NCBI GenBank assembly: GCA_040981125.1
Contig: JANRMQ010000001.1
Coordinates: 248,001 to 312,000 of the forward strand
DNA: 64,000 nucleotides
Reading direction: 5' to 3'
Source: DASSBQ01 sp040981125
GTDB taxonomy: Bacteria; Nitrospirota; Nitrospiria; Nitrospirales; Nitrospiraceae
Shown here: piece by piece, positions 34,095 through 43,827 of the stretch
How the letters are laid out: each line of letters opens with the position of its first letter
Position numbering within the stretch: the first letter of the stretch is position 1
The notes under the pieces: model-generated
What the model saw: the letters and a program-made list of their open reading frames with translations, nothing else
Databases searched by the model: none
What the model was told of the DNA's origin: nothing
Made by a program: the position numbers and the translations under genes

Positions 34095-34561
34095 GACTCT
34101 TCATACAGGCTTGGCGGTTATCCCGACAGCAGTCAGTGGAGGAACTCGCCGCAAAAACGGGCCTTTCGGTTCAGTCTATTGATGCGATCGAGACGGATGA
34201 CCGCCAGATCAACCTCTCGACCATGGAACTCGTGGCACAAGGCCTTGGAATTCCAGCGGCATGGTTGCACACGGATCCGGCCGAATTTGACTTACTATTC
34301 AAGGATGACGATCCGGAAGAACATGATTCGGCATGGCACCCGGCTCCATGGCAAGCCGACCCCCTAATAGCCCGAATCCGGGAAGGCAACCGCGGCAATC
34401 GTTCGCTGTATGCGCTGCTCACAGCGCTGCTCGAATGTGGAGACGCCAAGCTCGTCCGGGCGGCCGAGGTCAATCTGAAAAGTCTTCTCAAGCAAGCCCG
34501 GCAAACCGCCCTCCCCTGGCAATCACGTCCTCCAGGACATTTCGAGCCGCCTAGCGACTAG
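34082..34561 (+). CDS. XRE-type helix-turn-helix regulator
   Basis: About 159 aa. An N-terminal helix-turn-helix of the Cro/C1 type is visible (S-V-E-E-L-A-A-K-T-G-L-S-V-Q-S-I-D-A-I-E). The C-terminal part (about 90 residues) is helical and rich in Arg, Leu and Ala, possibly a dimerisation or ligand domain. I place the start at the ATG at 34082, which fits a leaderless transcript from the promoter at 34046..34074; an ATG at 34040 lies before the expected RNA start. Its target is unknown. It is convergent with the OPT transporter gene. Confidence 0.65.
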   Translation: MPGGGLFIQAWRLSRQQSVEELAAKTGLSVQSIDAIETDDRQINLSTMELVAQGLGIPAAWLHTDPAEFDLLFKDDDPEEHDSAWHPAPWQADPLIARIREGNRGNRSLYALLTALLECGDAKLVRAAEVNLKSLLKQARQTALPWQSRPPGHFEPPSD

Positions 34562-34564
34562 TCT

Positions 34565-36565
34565 TCACTCCATCCGTTGCCTAGGCGGAGTCGGCATCCC
34601 CGCATTGCTCCGATACAGAAAGAATGCAATCCCGGCCAATGCCAATAGTCCGGGCCAGCCGCCGAACGGAGGAACTTCGTATACCTGAAAAGGATCGGAG
34701 CCAATGGAGGGCCATTGGCTACTTAGCGCAACGGGTAAGGCCAAAACAATTCCCATCAGCGCCTCTCCCGTCACAAGACCCGCCGCAACCAAGATTCCTG
34801 CCTCGTTTTCCATCGTCCCTGAGGCCCGATCTCCATATCGACGATGAGACAATTCGGCCAAAAGGCCTCCGAGACAGATGGCAGCAGACAGTTTCAGCGG
34901 CAAGTACATGCCCAACGCCACCGCAAGCGCCGGCAGACGAAACAATGAGTTCTTTGCCGCCAACCGCTGATCAATCGTCACGACTGCGAGCCCAATCACC
35001 GCGCCCAACCCGACCAGATGCCAAGGCAGGCTGCCGCCGAACACTCCGCGCGCCAAGTTGGCCATCAACGTCGCCTGAGGGGCGCTCAACGGATGGGGAT
35101 GAACGGCGGATGCCTCCCCGATTCCATATTTGACATGGAGCAGCGAAAGTATCGGCACGATGACGACGGCAGCCGATGCCACACCGACTACCTGCATAAC
35201 TTGTTGCTTCCAGGGCGTTGCGCCGACCAGGTGTCCCGTTTTCAGATCCTGCAAATTGTCCCCTCCCATGGCTGCGGCACAGCAGACCACGGCCGCCACC
35301 AACAGCGCTGCAGCCGGACCGGCTGGATTTCCCGGTCCAAGAACGAGAACCAACAGCAGGGATGCCATCATGATCGTGGCAATGGTCACTCCTGATACCG
35401 GGTTGCTTGAACTCCCCACCAGACCCGCCATGTACGCCGCCACGGCAGAAAACAGGAAAGCGGCAACGGCCATAATGCCGGTAAGAAGCACCGCCACGGT
35501 GATGTTCGCAAGCACGGCCTGGTAGACGCCCACCATGAGGACAAGAGACACGCCCGCCAGCCCGATGACCCACGATGGTTTGGCATCTTGTTCCGTGCGA
35601 AGGACGGCTTCTCTCCGCTCTGAAAGTGGTTGGGCGCGATAGGCCAATACAAGCCGATTGAGGCCCTCCACGATAGGACCACGCACTTGAATCAGGGTCC
35701 ATAATCCACCGACCAGCATGGCACCGATGCCTACATAGCGGACGTGCCGGCCCCAAATCACCTTTGCCCCACTCACGCCGGTCAACTCTGTCACCGGATC
35801 ACCGAGGAGTCCGTCCATGGGAATCAACACGAGCCAGCCTAAGATCCCTCCAAGAAACACCACGATCGCCGTGCGCAATCCGACGATGAACCCAACCGCC
35901 AGCAAGGCCGGCGACAGGTTGATCCCTCCATAGAAAATAGATCGACCGACCTGCGTCGCCCCTTCCATTGAATCGCTCCAGAGCCGAAGGCCGCTCTCGG
36001 CAAACTTTACGGCTCCGCCGGCAACCGCCGCGGTCAGCAAAGAGCGGATCGCCCCCGGCCGAGCCGTTGAACCCCGCGCGCCGACTTTCAGTACTTCGGC
36101 CGTCGCCACGCCTTCGGGAAAGCGTAGAGACGGGTGACCGATCAGTGCGCGCCGTAACGGGATAGTGAAGAGCACCCCGAGCAATCCACCGACCAGAGCC
36201 ACCACCATCGTCTGCCAATAATCAAAAACCGTCCAATACTCAATGAGCAACAAACCAGGGATTGTAAAAATCACTCCGGCCGCGAGGGCCTCTCCGGAAG
36301 AGGCCGCCGTTTGCACAATGTTGTTTTCCAGAATATTAGAGCGGCGAAAGAATCTCAGAACGGCCATGGAGACCACCGCGGCGGGAATGGAAGCAGAAAC
36401 GGTCATCCCGGCAAAGAGTCCGAGATATGCATTAGCTGCTGCAAGCAAGGCCGATAATACGACGGCAAGCACAACCGCTTTGGGGGTAATCTCCGGCAAA
36501 TTGACTGAGGCCGGGACGAGGGGACGAGAAGTCTGGGGCTCAGCGGGCTCGCGCCGATCTTTCAT
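34565..36565 (-). CDS. OPT-family oligopeptide transporter
   Basis: 666 aa with about 15 membrane helices. The family motif N-I-V-Q-T-A-A-S-S-G-E is present at about residues 84-94, and the later G-D-N-L-Q-D-L-K-T-G segment is another hallmark. The N-terminus (25 residues) is polar and cytoplasmic. OPT proteins import oligopeptides or metal chelates such as nicotianamine-iron; the substrate is not predictable here. It is followed after 3 bases by the convergent XRE gene. RlmI, encoded upstream on the same strand, ends 4 bases before it. Confidence 0.9.
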   Translation of the reverse strand: MKDRREPAEPQTSRPLVPASVNLPEITPKAVVLAVVLSALLAAANAYLGLFAGMTVSASIPAAVVSMAVLRFFRRSNILENNIVQTAASSGEALAAGVIFTIPGLLLIEYWTVFDYWQTMVVALVGGLLGVLFTIPLRRALIGHPSLRFPEGVATAEVLKVGARGSTARPGAIRSLLTAAVAGGAVKFAESGLRLWSDSMEGATQVGRSIFYGGINLSPALLAVGFIVGLRTAIVVFLGGILGWLVLIPMDGLLGDPVTELTGVSGAKVIWGRHVRYVGIGAMLVGGLWTLIQVRGPIVEGLNRLVLAYRAQPLSERREAVLRTEQDAKPSWVIGLAGVSLVLMVGVYQAVLANITVAVLLTGIMAVAAFLFSAVAAYMAGLVGSSSNPVSGVTIATIMMASLLLVLVLGPGNPAGPAAALLVAAVVCCAAAMGGDNLQDLKTGHLVGATPWKQQVMQVVGVASAAVVIVPILSLLHVKYGIGEASAVHPHPLSAPQATLMANLARGVFGGSLPWHLVGLGAVIGLAVVTIDQRLAAKNSLFRLPALAVALGMYLPLKLSAAICLGGLLAELSHRRYGDRASGTMENEAGILVAAGLVTGEALMGIVLALPVALSSQWPSIGSDPFQVYEVPPFGGWPGLLALAGIAFFLYRSNAGMPTPPRQRME

Positions 36566-36569
36566 AGCG

Positions 36570-37766
36570 CTATAAGGCCTGGACGAGGAAACATTTCAAA
36601 TACTTGGTTTCAGGCATCGCGCCCAACACGGGATGATCCGGCCCCTGGGAACGCTGTTCGATGAGCCGGATCGGCCGACGCGCATCGCGAGCCGCCGCCA
36701 AGATGACATTCCAGAATTCCTCTTCCGGCACATGTTGCGAGCATGAGCAACTCACGAGAAATCCTTCCGGCGCCAGCAGCTTGAACGCGCGCAAATTCAG
36801 GTCCTTATATCCGGCCACCGCATGTCGAACAGCATGGCGGCTTCGCGCAAACGCGGGCGGGTCCAGAATCACGAGGCCGTAGCGACGGCCCGATTGCTCC
36901 AATAGCCGCAGTTCATCGAAGGCATCGGCTCGCCGATAAAGACAACGCCCTTCCACCTTATTCTTCACCGCATGCCGTTGCGCCAAATCCAAGGCAGCCT
37001 CGCTGGCATCGATGCCCTCGACCGTGCGCGCACCCTGAAGCGCGGCACGCACTCCGAATGCACCGGTATGGCAAAACACCTCCAGCACATCCAAATCCTT
37101 CGCCAGTTTCGCAGCCGCCGCTCGATTTTCCCGCTGATCACAGAACCATCCCGTTTTCTGTCCTTCCGCGACATCGACCAAGAAACGCGCCTCTCCCTCA
37201 AAGATGTCGATCGGCGCACTCAATTCTCCGTGAAGGCAACCACGTTCCAATGGCAATCCTTCCAGCGCGCGACTTTTCGCATCATTCCGTAGATAGAGGG
37301 CCCGCAAGCCTCGCGTCTCGACCAACACATCGACCAGCAGATCCTTCCGGCGATCCAATCCGTAACTGAGTGTTTGCATCACTGCGACATCGTGATATTG
37401 ATCCACCACAAGCCCCGGCAAAAGATCGCTCTCGCCGTAGACCAGTCGATAGGCATTGCTCCCAGTCACCAACCGTTGTCTCAGGCGCCAGGCCGCATCA
37501 AGCCTGGCACGGATAAATGCTTCGTCAATCGCTTCTTCGCGATCGGTCAAGAGACGCACACGAATTTTTGAATGAGGATTGTAGAATCCGCGACCGCAAA
37601 ACTGTTTGCGTGAGGTATAAACGTCCACCACATCGCCCGCCTGTAACGGGCCGAAGGTGTCTTGGACATGCCCCGCGTAGATCCATGGATGTCCGGTGTG
37701 GCGCGGATCCGGATGTTGTGGAGAAAGTCGGATGCGGCCCGTCGGAAGTGAGGACTGTCCGTCCAT
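36570..37766 (-). CDS. rlmI: 23S rRNA methyltransferase RlmI
   Basis: 398 aa. An N-terminal PUA-like domain (residues 10-85) precedes a linker and a class I methyltransferase fold. Visible are G-Q-K-T-G-W-F-C-D-Q-R-E-N-R, the SAM loop V-F-C-H-T-G-A-F-G-V, and the catalytic-type L-D-P-P-A-F-A-R. RlmI makes m5C in 23S rRNA (C1962 in E. coli). The C-terminal C-S-C-S segment fits the family. The ATG lies 3 bases after the stop of a small upstream frame. It is probably transcribed with the OPT gene. Confidence 0.88.
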   Translation of the reverse strand: MDGQSSLPTGRIRLSPQHPDPRHTGHPWIYAGHVQDTFGPLQAGDVVDVYTSRKQFCGRGFYNPHSKIRVRLLTDREEAIDEAFIRARLDAAWRLRQRLVTGSNAYRLVYGESDLLPGLVVDQYHDVAVMQTLSYGLDRRKDLLVDVLVETRGLRALYLRNDAKSRALEGLPLERGCLHGELSAPIDIFEGEARFLVDVAEGQKTGWFCDQRENRAAAAKLAKDLDVLEVFCHTGAFGVRAALQGARTVEGIDASEAALDLAQRHAVKNKVEGRCLYRRADAFDELRLLEQSGRRYGLVILDPPAFARSRHAVRHAVAGYKDLNLRAFKLLAPEGFLVSCSCSQHVPEEEFWNVILAAARDARRPIRLIEQRSQGPDHPVLGAMPETKYLKCFLVQAL

Positions 37767-37769
37767 GAG

Positions 37770-37928
37770 CTACTTATTCCCGCCGGAGGGCGCTGCCGTC
37801 AAGAATAAACTGGCCCGGCAGTCGTCGTCCGGCCCGATGGTAAACTTGTATACCGGGCGTGCGCTGCCTTGACGCGCGGCCCCGGCTATGATTTCCTGAG
37901 CCCGCGCCGCGATACGCGCATGATCAAT
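37770..37928 (-). CDS. possible small ORF just upstream of rlmI
   Basis: A frame of roughly 50 residues, ending with TAG 3 bases before the rlmI ATG. The translation is protein-like (an Ala/Arg-rich helix, then a strand with Y-K-F-T-I-G and D-D-D-C-R). The start is unclear: a TTG at 37961 would overlap the divergent decarboxylase gene, and no ATG is in frame. Likely co-translated with rlmI if real, but unproven. Confidence 0.3.
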   Translation of the reverse strand: MDHARIAARAQEIIAGAARQGSARPVYKFTIGPDDDCRASLFLTAAPSGGNK

Positions 37929-37942
37929 TGGAGATATCCGCC

Positions 37943-39598
37943 ATGACGACCCGGCAGACAATCGGCACCGCAGTTCTTGACCGGCTCTACCGGCTTGGAG
38001 TCCGGCATATCTTCGGCATCCCCGGTGATTATGTTCTGGACTTGTACCAGCTCATTGACACATCGCCGATTAGACATATCGGCACCACGCGGGAGGACTG
38101 TGCCGGCTTTGCCGCCGACGCCTATGCCCGCATCAACGGCATCGGAGCGCTCTGTGTGACCTATTGCGTCGGGGGCCTCAATACGGTCAATGCCATTGCC
38201 TGCGCATACGCCGAACGGTCGCCCGTCGTCTTATTGACCGGCTCTCCCGGATTATCTGAACGAGCACGCCATCCATATCTGCACCATATGGTCCGCGATT
38301 TCTCGACTCAGCGGGAAGTTTTTGAACGGATGACGGTTGCGGCGGTTAGCCTCGATGACCCAATCACAGCGGAGCGGGACATGGACCGGGCTTTCGCCGC
38401 CCTCCTCCGGTATCGCCGCCCAATTTATCTCGAGATCCCGCGGGATATGGTTCACGCTCCATTGGCCCCTCCGACTTCTTCAGGTCACATGGAAAACGAG
38501 GACACCGATTCAGCCGCATTGGCGGAGGCCGTGGACGAGGTTCGGAGCATGCTGGCGTCGGCCGAACGGCCTGTCATTCTCGCCGGGGCGGAAGTAGGGC
38601 GCTTCGGCCTCCACGATGAACTGACTCGACTCGTTGAACGGCTTAATATCCCGATTGCGTCCACGCTGCTCGGAAAGTCCGTGATCCGGGAGGATCACCC
38701 CCTGTATGTCGGCGTCTACAGCGGACTTGTCGCGCGGGATGACATCAAGGCGTTCATCAATCAGACCGACTGTCTGTTGATCCTGGGCTCCATCTTGTCG
38801 GATGTCGAAGACTTGGACTCCCGGTCCTCCCTCTTCTCCAACGGTCATACGATACATGCAACCGCAGACCGCATCGCGATCAGACATCACCGGTACGATA
38901 CCATCCGATTCGAGGATTTCGTCAAAGCGCTGGCCGCTACTGACTTGCCGACGTTTGAATCACGACCGTTGCCGACTTCCAGTCTGGCGGACGAGCCGAT
39001 GCCCCCGCTTCACGCGTCAGTAACCTTACAAGGTATATTTCGCCATCTGGACGGAGCGCTGGATGAAGAGACATTGGTCATTGCGGACGTGGGAGAATCG
39101 CTGTTCGCGTCTGTTGACCTGCATATCCACCGGCGCTTTGAGTTTCTGTCACCCGCGTACTATGCCTCCATGGGCTTTGCCGTCCCGGCTGCCGTCGGCG
39201 CTGGATTTGCTGACCCCTCGCTTCGCCCCATCGTCTTGGTCGGCGACGGGGCATTTCAGATGACCGGTACGGAGTTTGCTACCTGTATACGATACGGTCA
39301 GTCCCCCATAATCATCGTATTGAATAATCATGGATATTCGACTGACCGGCAGATTCTTGAAGGACCATTCAACGATATCCATGAATGGCGGTATGAGCGC
39401 ATTTGCGAATTGATGGGCGGGGGTCAAGGAGTCCGGATCTCCACTCACGGCGAGTTTGTTCAAGCCCTTTCCAAAGCCCTTGCCGACAAGGCTCAACCGT
39501 ACGTGCTCAATGTTCTCTTGGACCCGGCCGATCGGTCGCCGGCCATGAGTCGATTGGCGCGACGGCTGGCGCATCGCCTGTCCACCGATCGTCCATAG
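37943..39598 (+). CDS. thiamine-diphosphate-dependent decarboxylase (pyruvate/indolepyruvate type)
   Basis: 551 aa with the usual three domains. The N-terminal Pyr domain has the catalytic Glu51 in T-T-R-E-D-C-A-G-F. The C-terminal PP domain shows the cofactor motif G-D-G-A-F-Q-M-T-G and ends at N-N-H-G-Y-S. The overall likeness is to pyruvate or indolepyruvate decarboxylases, which turn 2-oxo acids into aldehydes plus carbon dioxide. Which acid it uses cannot be told. The ATG at 37943 has GGAG 9 bases upstream. It is divergent from rlmI. Confidence 0.85.
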   Translation: MTTRQTIGTAVLDRLYRLGVRHIFGIPGDYVLDLYQLIDTSPIRHIGTTREDCAGFAADAYARINGIGALCVTYCVGGLNTVNAIACAYAERSPVVLLTGSPGLSERARHPYLHHMVRDFSTQREVFERMTVAAVSLDDPITAERDMDRAFAALLRYRRPIYLEIPRDMVHAPLAPPTSSGHMENEDTDSAALAEAVDEVRSMLASAERPVILAGAEVGRFGLHDELTRLVERLNIPIASTLLGKSVIREDHPLYVGVYSGLVARDDIKAFINQTDCLLILGSILSDVEDLDSRSSLFSNGHTIHATADRIAIRHHRYDTIRFEDFVKALAATDLPTFESRPLPTSSLADEPMPPLHASVTLQGIFRHLDGALDEETLVIADVGESLFASVDLHIHRRFEFLSPAYYASMGFAVPAAVGAGFADPSLRPIVLVGDGAFQMTGTEFATCIRYGQSPIIIVLNNHGYSTDRQILEGPFNDIHEWRYERICELMGGGQGVRISTHGEFVQALSKALADKAQPYVLNVLLDPADRSPAMSRLARRLAHRLSTDRP

Positions 39599-39729
39599 GA
39601 GCCACCGCCCCTGTCTATGCCATTGACCCTCATGGACAAATATGGTTGTAATGGAGGGTAACTTGTCGTATTGCATTTCCATCGGTAAACGGCCAACATA
39701 ACGGTATATTTGGAAGTCGCCCGGGTGCC

Positions 39730-40662
39730 ATGATGAGGGATAGCCAGACGCTTTCCACCAAGCTCAACAGTGTGGTATCGAATGAAAGCGACTTCGATCA
39801 GTTGGTCCTCAGCTGTTTGCCGGAGTTTTTGGACCGAGCCACCACGCAAACCAGACGCTTTCTTCGCGAGACGGGCCAATGGGTCGATGACATTACTCAT
39901 GAGAAGCTGGCCCTTCGGTGGGGTTATGAACTGGTCGAACGGTTTCTGGTCTACGGCAGAACGGAGGTACCGTGCAGGCCGTTTTTTCTCTTGGATAGTC
40001 TAATTGCCAAATCATTCAGCCAACCGGACCCGCTGTGTTATCACAAAGAATTATTGACGCCGGTAGGCCGATTTCTCGATGGCCTCGCCTCTCGTGCAGT
40101 GGTGAGTCGGGACGCGTTGATGGCGCTTTTTTACCATATCTATGGATTCGGCCAAGCAAACGTCGTGCGCCTCCTCGGGTTCGGACAGGCGGAAAGCCAG
40201 CGGGTATATAAGAACTTTGAGCGGTGGCGCCAGTCCGGCTGGCATCGGACCATGCTGGAAACGGGCATCACCGACAGTGATTTGAAACTGTTGGAAGAAC
40301 AGCAGCGAGATCAGCCGGAGCGGCTGAACTCTGAGGTCGATAGATTGCTTCACTTGCTTCAAACACACTATCGAAAAAGCGAGCCGGAGCATTACCCTTG
40401 CTTATCGGGACAGAAGTGGGGCCAATTGTTCGATGACGACTATGGGCATGACTATCGGATTTGGCATTTGGCTTTTTGTCATAACTGTTTTGTTGAGGTG
40501 GCCGACCGGCGTCGGCGGGAATTTACAAACGGCGAGAAACTTCGCGTCAACCTCCATATTCAACCGCTCAAGAAGGGCGGCGTGATGGCACTCTTCGGCA
40601 GCGAGCGAGGAGGACGGACTCATGGAACAAGAACTCAAAGACTATCGCGAACATCTGCTTAA
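39730..40662 (+). CDS. putative divergent ECF sigma-factor-like protein
   Basis: 310 aa. The stretch Y-G-F-G-Q-A-N-V-V-R-L-L then G-F-G-Q-A-E-S-Q-R-V-Y-K-N-F-E matches the helix-turn-helix pattern of sigma region 4. Earlier, W-V-D-D-I-T-H-E-K-L-A-L-R-W and F-F-L-L-D-S-L fit the helices of region 2. The match is weak and by eye. About 130 residues follow the helix-turn-helix and contain a C-H-N-C segment, more than a normal ECF factor has. It ends inside the next gene, overlapping it by 41 bases, so the two are co-translated. If true, it would direct RNA polymerase to a specific gene set; otherwise it is a conserved unknown. Confidence 0.45.
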   Translation: MMRDSQTLSTKLNSVVSNESDFDQLVLSCLPEFLDRATTQTRRFLRETGQWVDDITHEKLALRWGYELVERFLVYGRTEVPCRPFFLLDSLIAKSFSQPDPLCYHKELLTPVGRFLDGLASRAVVSRDALMALFYHIYGFGQANVVRLLGFGQAESQRVYKNFERWRQSGWHRTMLETGITDSDLKLLEEQQRDQPERLNSEVDRLLHLLQTHYRKSEPEHYPCLSGQKWGQLFDDDYGHDYRIWHLAFCHNCFVEVADRRRREFTNGEKLRVNLHIQPLKKGGVMALFGSERGGRTHGTRTQRLSRTSA

Positions 40663-41905
40663 CGCACTGGAGGATCAGCCGAACCGGGTCCGTGAGGAGC
40701 GGCCCGACCGGGTGCAGATTTTCGTCAACCATGAATGCGTCGGAACGGTGGATTGCACCAAGTCCGATCCGAGCTATTCGTTCACGAGCCGCGAACGCAG
40801 CATTCAGAACCTGGAATTGCGGAACGAATCCGGCACACTCATCGGAGGCGTGTCCGCTCCGGAATCCGGAATAAAAAATGCCCGTATCCCGGTCGACCGG
40901 GGGTGCCTCCATATTTTGATTCAGAATAAGTTCGAAGGAGGCTCCGCCAAAGTGAGCTACCAGCGGACGCCTTCCTGGTGGGCGCGCCTCGCCGGAACAG
41001 CCTTGTGGTCGCCGGCGCTTGAACTGGGCCTTCGCCGGCCCGCATGGAATTCCACCTTCGCGATGGTTCAACTTGCATTGGTTGTCGCGGTCGCCGCTTT
41101 GTTGACGGATCGCGTTCCCGGTTGGTTGGGACCGGATCAATCAACCGTCCTACTGGAGGAGCATCGGAGCACCCAGCAGGCGATGCAAGAACAATTCGGC
41201 CGGCTGGAACAGCGACTGAGCCAGGTAGCCGACAATCAGCAAGCGGCCGTGACGTCGGCAAAGAACGGCCAGGAGCAGTTCTCTCAATTGAGCCGCCAGG
41301 TTGACGCGGTCTCGCAAACGCAGCAGAAGCTCTCGGCTCAAGTAGTGACGGCGCAGGGAGAGCTGCAAGCGGTCAAAGCCGGCGTCGCCGAGGAAGTCCA
41401 AAGCGGTGTGCGAGTCGCGTTCAGTAAGACCGAGGCCGATCAGCGGGTGTTGCGGCAAGAATTACATTCGGTCAAATCGGTCAACGAGACGCTCATCAAA
41501 CAGGTGGCACTGTTGGAGGGGAAAAACCGGGAATTGCACGCGCGGCTGGCGCTCGCCACGATCGAAATCGCGAAGGCCACCACCCCGTCGAAATCCTCTG
41601 CGGTCGCGAGAGCGGAATCGCCCAAGGAGGCTCCTCCGCATCAAGTCGCCGAAGCGCTCCGTGAGGCCGATCCCCAGGCTTTCCTGTTTTGGGTCTCGTT
41701 TCAAGACGGGACACCGGAGAAAAGCATTGAGGATCTGATTCAGGAAATCAAAGGCATCAAGAAAGGTCCCATAAACTCCGGATGGTATCCCGTCGAAGTT
41801 ACGCTGCCGAAGCCGGAACCGCCGGACCGTTTTCTTGAATCGATCAAACGAGCGAAGATTGTCAAAGCGGTTGCGACGAGTAAGGTTATCCCCCCGGCGC
41901 AATAG
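40622..41905 (+). CDS. membrane protein with coiled coil, partner of the preceding gene
   Basis: 427 aa. Residues 1-140 form a soluble domain with beta strands (V-Q-I-F-V-N-H-E-C-V). One membrane helix lies at about 144-162, then a long coiled coil (about 175-315) rich in Gln and Glu (Q-A-M-Q-E-Q-F, Q-Q-K-L-S-A-Q), a Pro/Ser linker, and a C-terminal folded part. With the sigma-like protein encoded just before it and overlapping by 41 bases, this resembles an anti-sigma factor that senses the envelope, but no known anti-sigma motif was seen. Start: ATG at 40622 preceded by GGAGGA. Confidence 0.6.
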   Translation: MEQELKDYREHLLNALEDQPNRVREERPDRVQIFVNHECVGTVDCTKSDPSYSFTSRERSIQNLELRNESGTLIGGVSAPESGIKNARIPVDRGCLHILIQNKFEGGSAKVSYQRTPSWWARLAGTALWSPALELGLRRPAWNSTFAMVQLALVVAVAALLTDRVPGWLGPDQSTVLLEEHRSTQQAMQEQFGRLEQRLSQVADNQQAAVTSAKNGQEQFSQLSRQVDAVSQTQQKLSAQVVTAQGELQAVKAGVAEEVQSGVRVAFSKTEADQRVLRQELHSVKSVNETLIKQVALLEGKNRELHARLALATIEIAKATTPSKSSAVARAESPKEAPPHQVAEALREADPQAFLFWVSFQDGTPEKSIEDLIQEIKGIKKGPINSGWYPVEVTLPKPEPPDRFLESIKRAKIVKAVATSKVIPPAQ

Positions 41906-42029
41906 CAATAATCTCCAGACCGCCCCGCCCAGTCATCCACTTGGTGGGGCCGCGCCTCTCCAACGCTAGCTTCTGGTGACCGCACGCCGTGCACTCGTTC
42001 AAATTATTGGTTGTTTCGACGGAGGATAC

Positions 42030-43262
42030 ATGTCCGATTTTCATCAAAACGGCGTGGTGACCGTCCTTCACCGGCTGGGGCCCTCAAATCTCGATCGATT
42101 GGAAAAGGAATTGGAGAGACACGCGGCCAATGCGCCGATTGCGCTCGTCCTCCCATCACTCTATTCCGAACTGGAAAATCCGGCGCTGAAGAATATTGTT
42201 CACGTCCTGAAAGATATCCGCTATCTGAACGAAATCGTTGTCTCCTTGGATCGGGCTTCGGCCCTGGAGTTCAGGCTGGCGAAACAATTCTTTTCCATCC
42301 TTCCCCAACGGGTCCGCATTGTGTGGAACGACGGCTCGGGCATTCAGGACATTCTCAAATTGCTTTCATGCAGTGAGATCGACACCGGACTGCAGGGAAA
42401 GGGCAGAGGTTGCTGGATGGCCTTCGGTTATGTACTGGCCCGCGCGCAGAGCAGCGTCATTGCGCTGCATGACTGTGACATCCTAAGCTACAATCGGGAG
42501 TATCTGGCACGCCTCTGTTATCCGATCGTGCATCCCAGCCTCGGTTATGAATTCTGCAAGGGATACTACAGCCGCGTCACCAATCGTCTGCACGGGCGGG
42601 TCACCAGGCTCTATCTCACGCCCATTATTCGAAGCTTGCAGCAGGTCTTCGGCAACCATGCCCTGCTCACGTTTCTGGACAGCTTTCGATATCCTCTCGC
42701 CGGAGAATTTGCCATGGTGCGGGACCTGGCCTGGATCAATCGAATCCCCGGCGACTGGGGCTTAGAAGTCGGCGTTCTTTCGGAAGTCTACCGCAATTGT
42801 GCGTTGCGGCGGATCTGTCAAGCCGACATTGCCGACGCCTACGAACATAAACATCAAATCCTGTCACCGGATAATGCCGACCAGGGCCTGTTAAAAATGT
42901 GCGTAGATATCACCAAGTCGTTGTTCAGAAACCTGGCCAGTGAAGGAATGGTGCTGTCGGAAGCGGGATTAAAAACGCTGCGCGCCACGTATTTGCAAGC
43001 GGCTCAAGACGCGATCAACCGCTACGAAAATGATGCGGCGATCAACAGCTTGCAGTTCGATCGCCACGAAGAGCGATCGGCTGTTGAGGTGTTCCTAAAG
43101 GGCATGAGACTGGCCACCGAGACCTTTATAGAAGACCCTCTCGGCGTACCGATGATTTCCAACTGGAGCAGGGTGACGGGTGCCATTCCCGATATCTTCG
43201 AGCGACTCACCGCGGCAGTGGAGCGGGATCACGAGTGGGACCCGGTGGAGTCTCGGAAGTAA
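42030..43262 (+). CDS. GT81-like glucosyl-3-phosphoglycerate synthase homologue
   Basis: 410 aa. The sequence resembles the GpgS/MpgS group (GT81), which transfer a sugar from an NDP-sugar to 3-phosphoglycerate to make compatible solutes. Visible features are the D-C-D metal site in L-H-D-C-D-I-L and the E-F-C-K-G-Y-Y-S-R segment that follows. The ATG at 42030 has GGAGG just upstream; a longer frame starting at 41976 has none. The matching phosphatase gene is not next to it. No membrane helix. Confidence 0.65.
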   Translation: MSDFHQNGVVTVLHRLGPSNLDRLEKELERHAANAPIALVLPSLYSELENPALKNIVHVLKDIRYLNEIVVSLDRASALEFRLAKQFFSILPQRVRIVWNDGSGIQDILKLLSCSEIDTGLQGKGRGCWMAFGYVLARAQSSVIALHDCDILSYNREYLARLCYPIVHPSLGYEFCKGYYSRVTNRLHGRVTRLYLTPIIRSLQQVFGNHALLTFLDSFRYPLAGEFAMVRDLAWINRIPGDWGLEVGVLSEVYRNCALRRICQADIADAYEHKHQILSPDNADQGLLKMCVDITKSLFRNLASEGMVLSEAGLKTLRATYLQAAQDAINRYENDAAINSLQFDRHEERSAVEVFLKGMRLATETFIEDPLGVPMISNWSRVTGAIPDIFERLTAAVERDHEWDPVESRK

Positions 43263-43473
43263 CGCAGAGCCCGCCCCCCTGGAAATCGATCACAGGCGCC
43301 TCTCTCCAATTGACAACAGGCGTCCATCTTTCGGCAAATTCACGCCTATATCCATATGCCAGAGAGATTTTCGGATCGATATTACGTACTTGAGCTAGGA
43401 CCGAAAATGGTTGATCTAAGAGGCCATAAGGACCTAACTATTTGAGACTACGTTATGTAGTATCTACGATGAC

Positions 43474-43722
43474 ATGCGAAATGTCCGAGAAATGCTTCAG
43501 CGCTTTGCCGACTCCGCCGATAAGACGCAGCTACGACCCGTGGATTACATGCGGTTTTGTGACGCCAGCATCTATATCCATCAACATGGGGTTCATTTCA
43601 CAGGCCCACAGATGCGCGCCTTCTTGTATGCCTGCGGGTTCTCCGCAGATATGGCCTTAAGGCTCGGCATACAATACGAACGGTACCGCGAACTCCTCGC
43701 CCAATGCGATCTAACCTTCTAG
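43474..43722 (+). CDS. small protein of unknown function, 82 aa
   Basis: A frame of protein-like composition with a hydrophobic middle (H-F-T-G-P-Q-M-R-A-F-L-Y-A-C) and no cysteine motif. The ATG lacks a clear ribosome site, and stops block longer forms upstream, so the call is moderate. It is convergent with the GT2 gene. No family was recognised. Confidence 0.4.
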   Translation: MRNVREMLQRFADSADKTQLRPVDYMRFCDASIYIHQHGVHFTGPQMRAFLYACGFSADMALRLGIQYERYRELLAQCDLTF

Positions 43723-43827
43723 AAAACTGATGCAGATAAGGCGACCAGAGTTTGCCGCGGTGAATCCTGGACAGGAATCGAACTTCGGTGCATTCACCGA
43801 AGTGGTCCGCCGGCCGATTATGGATCC

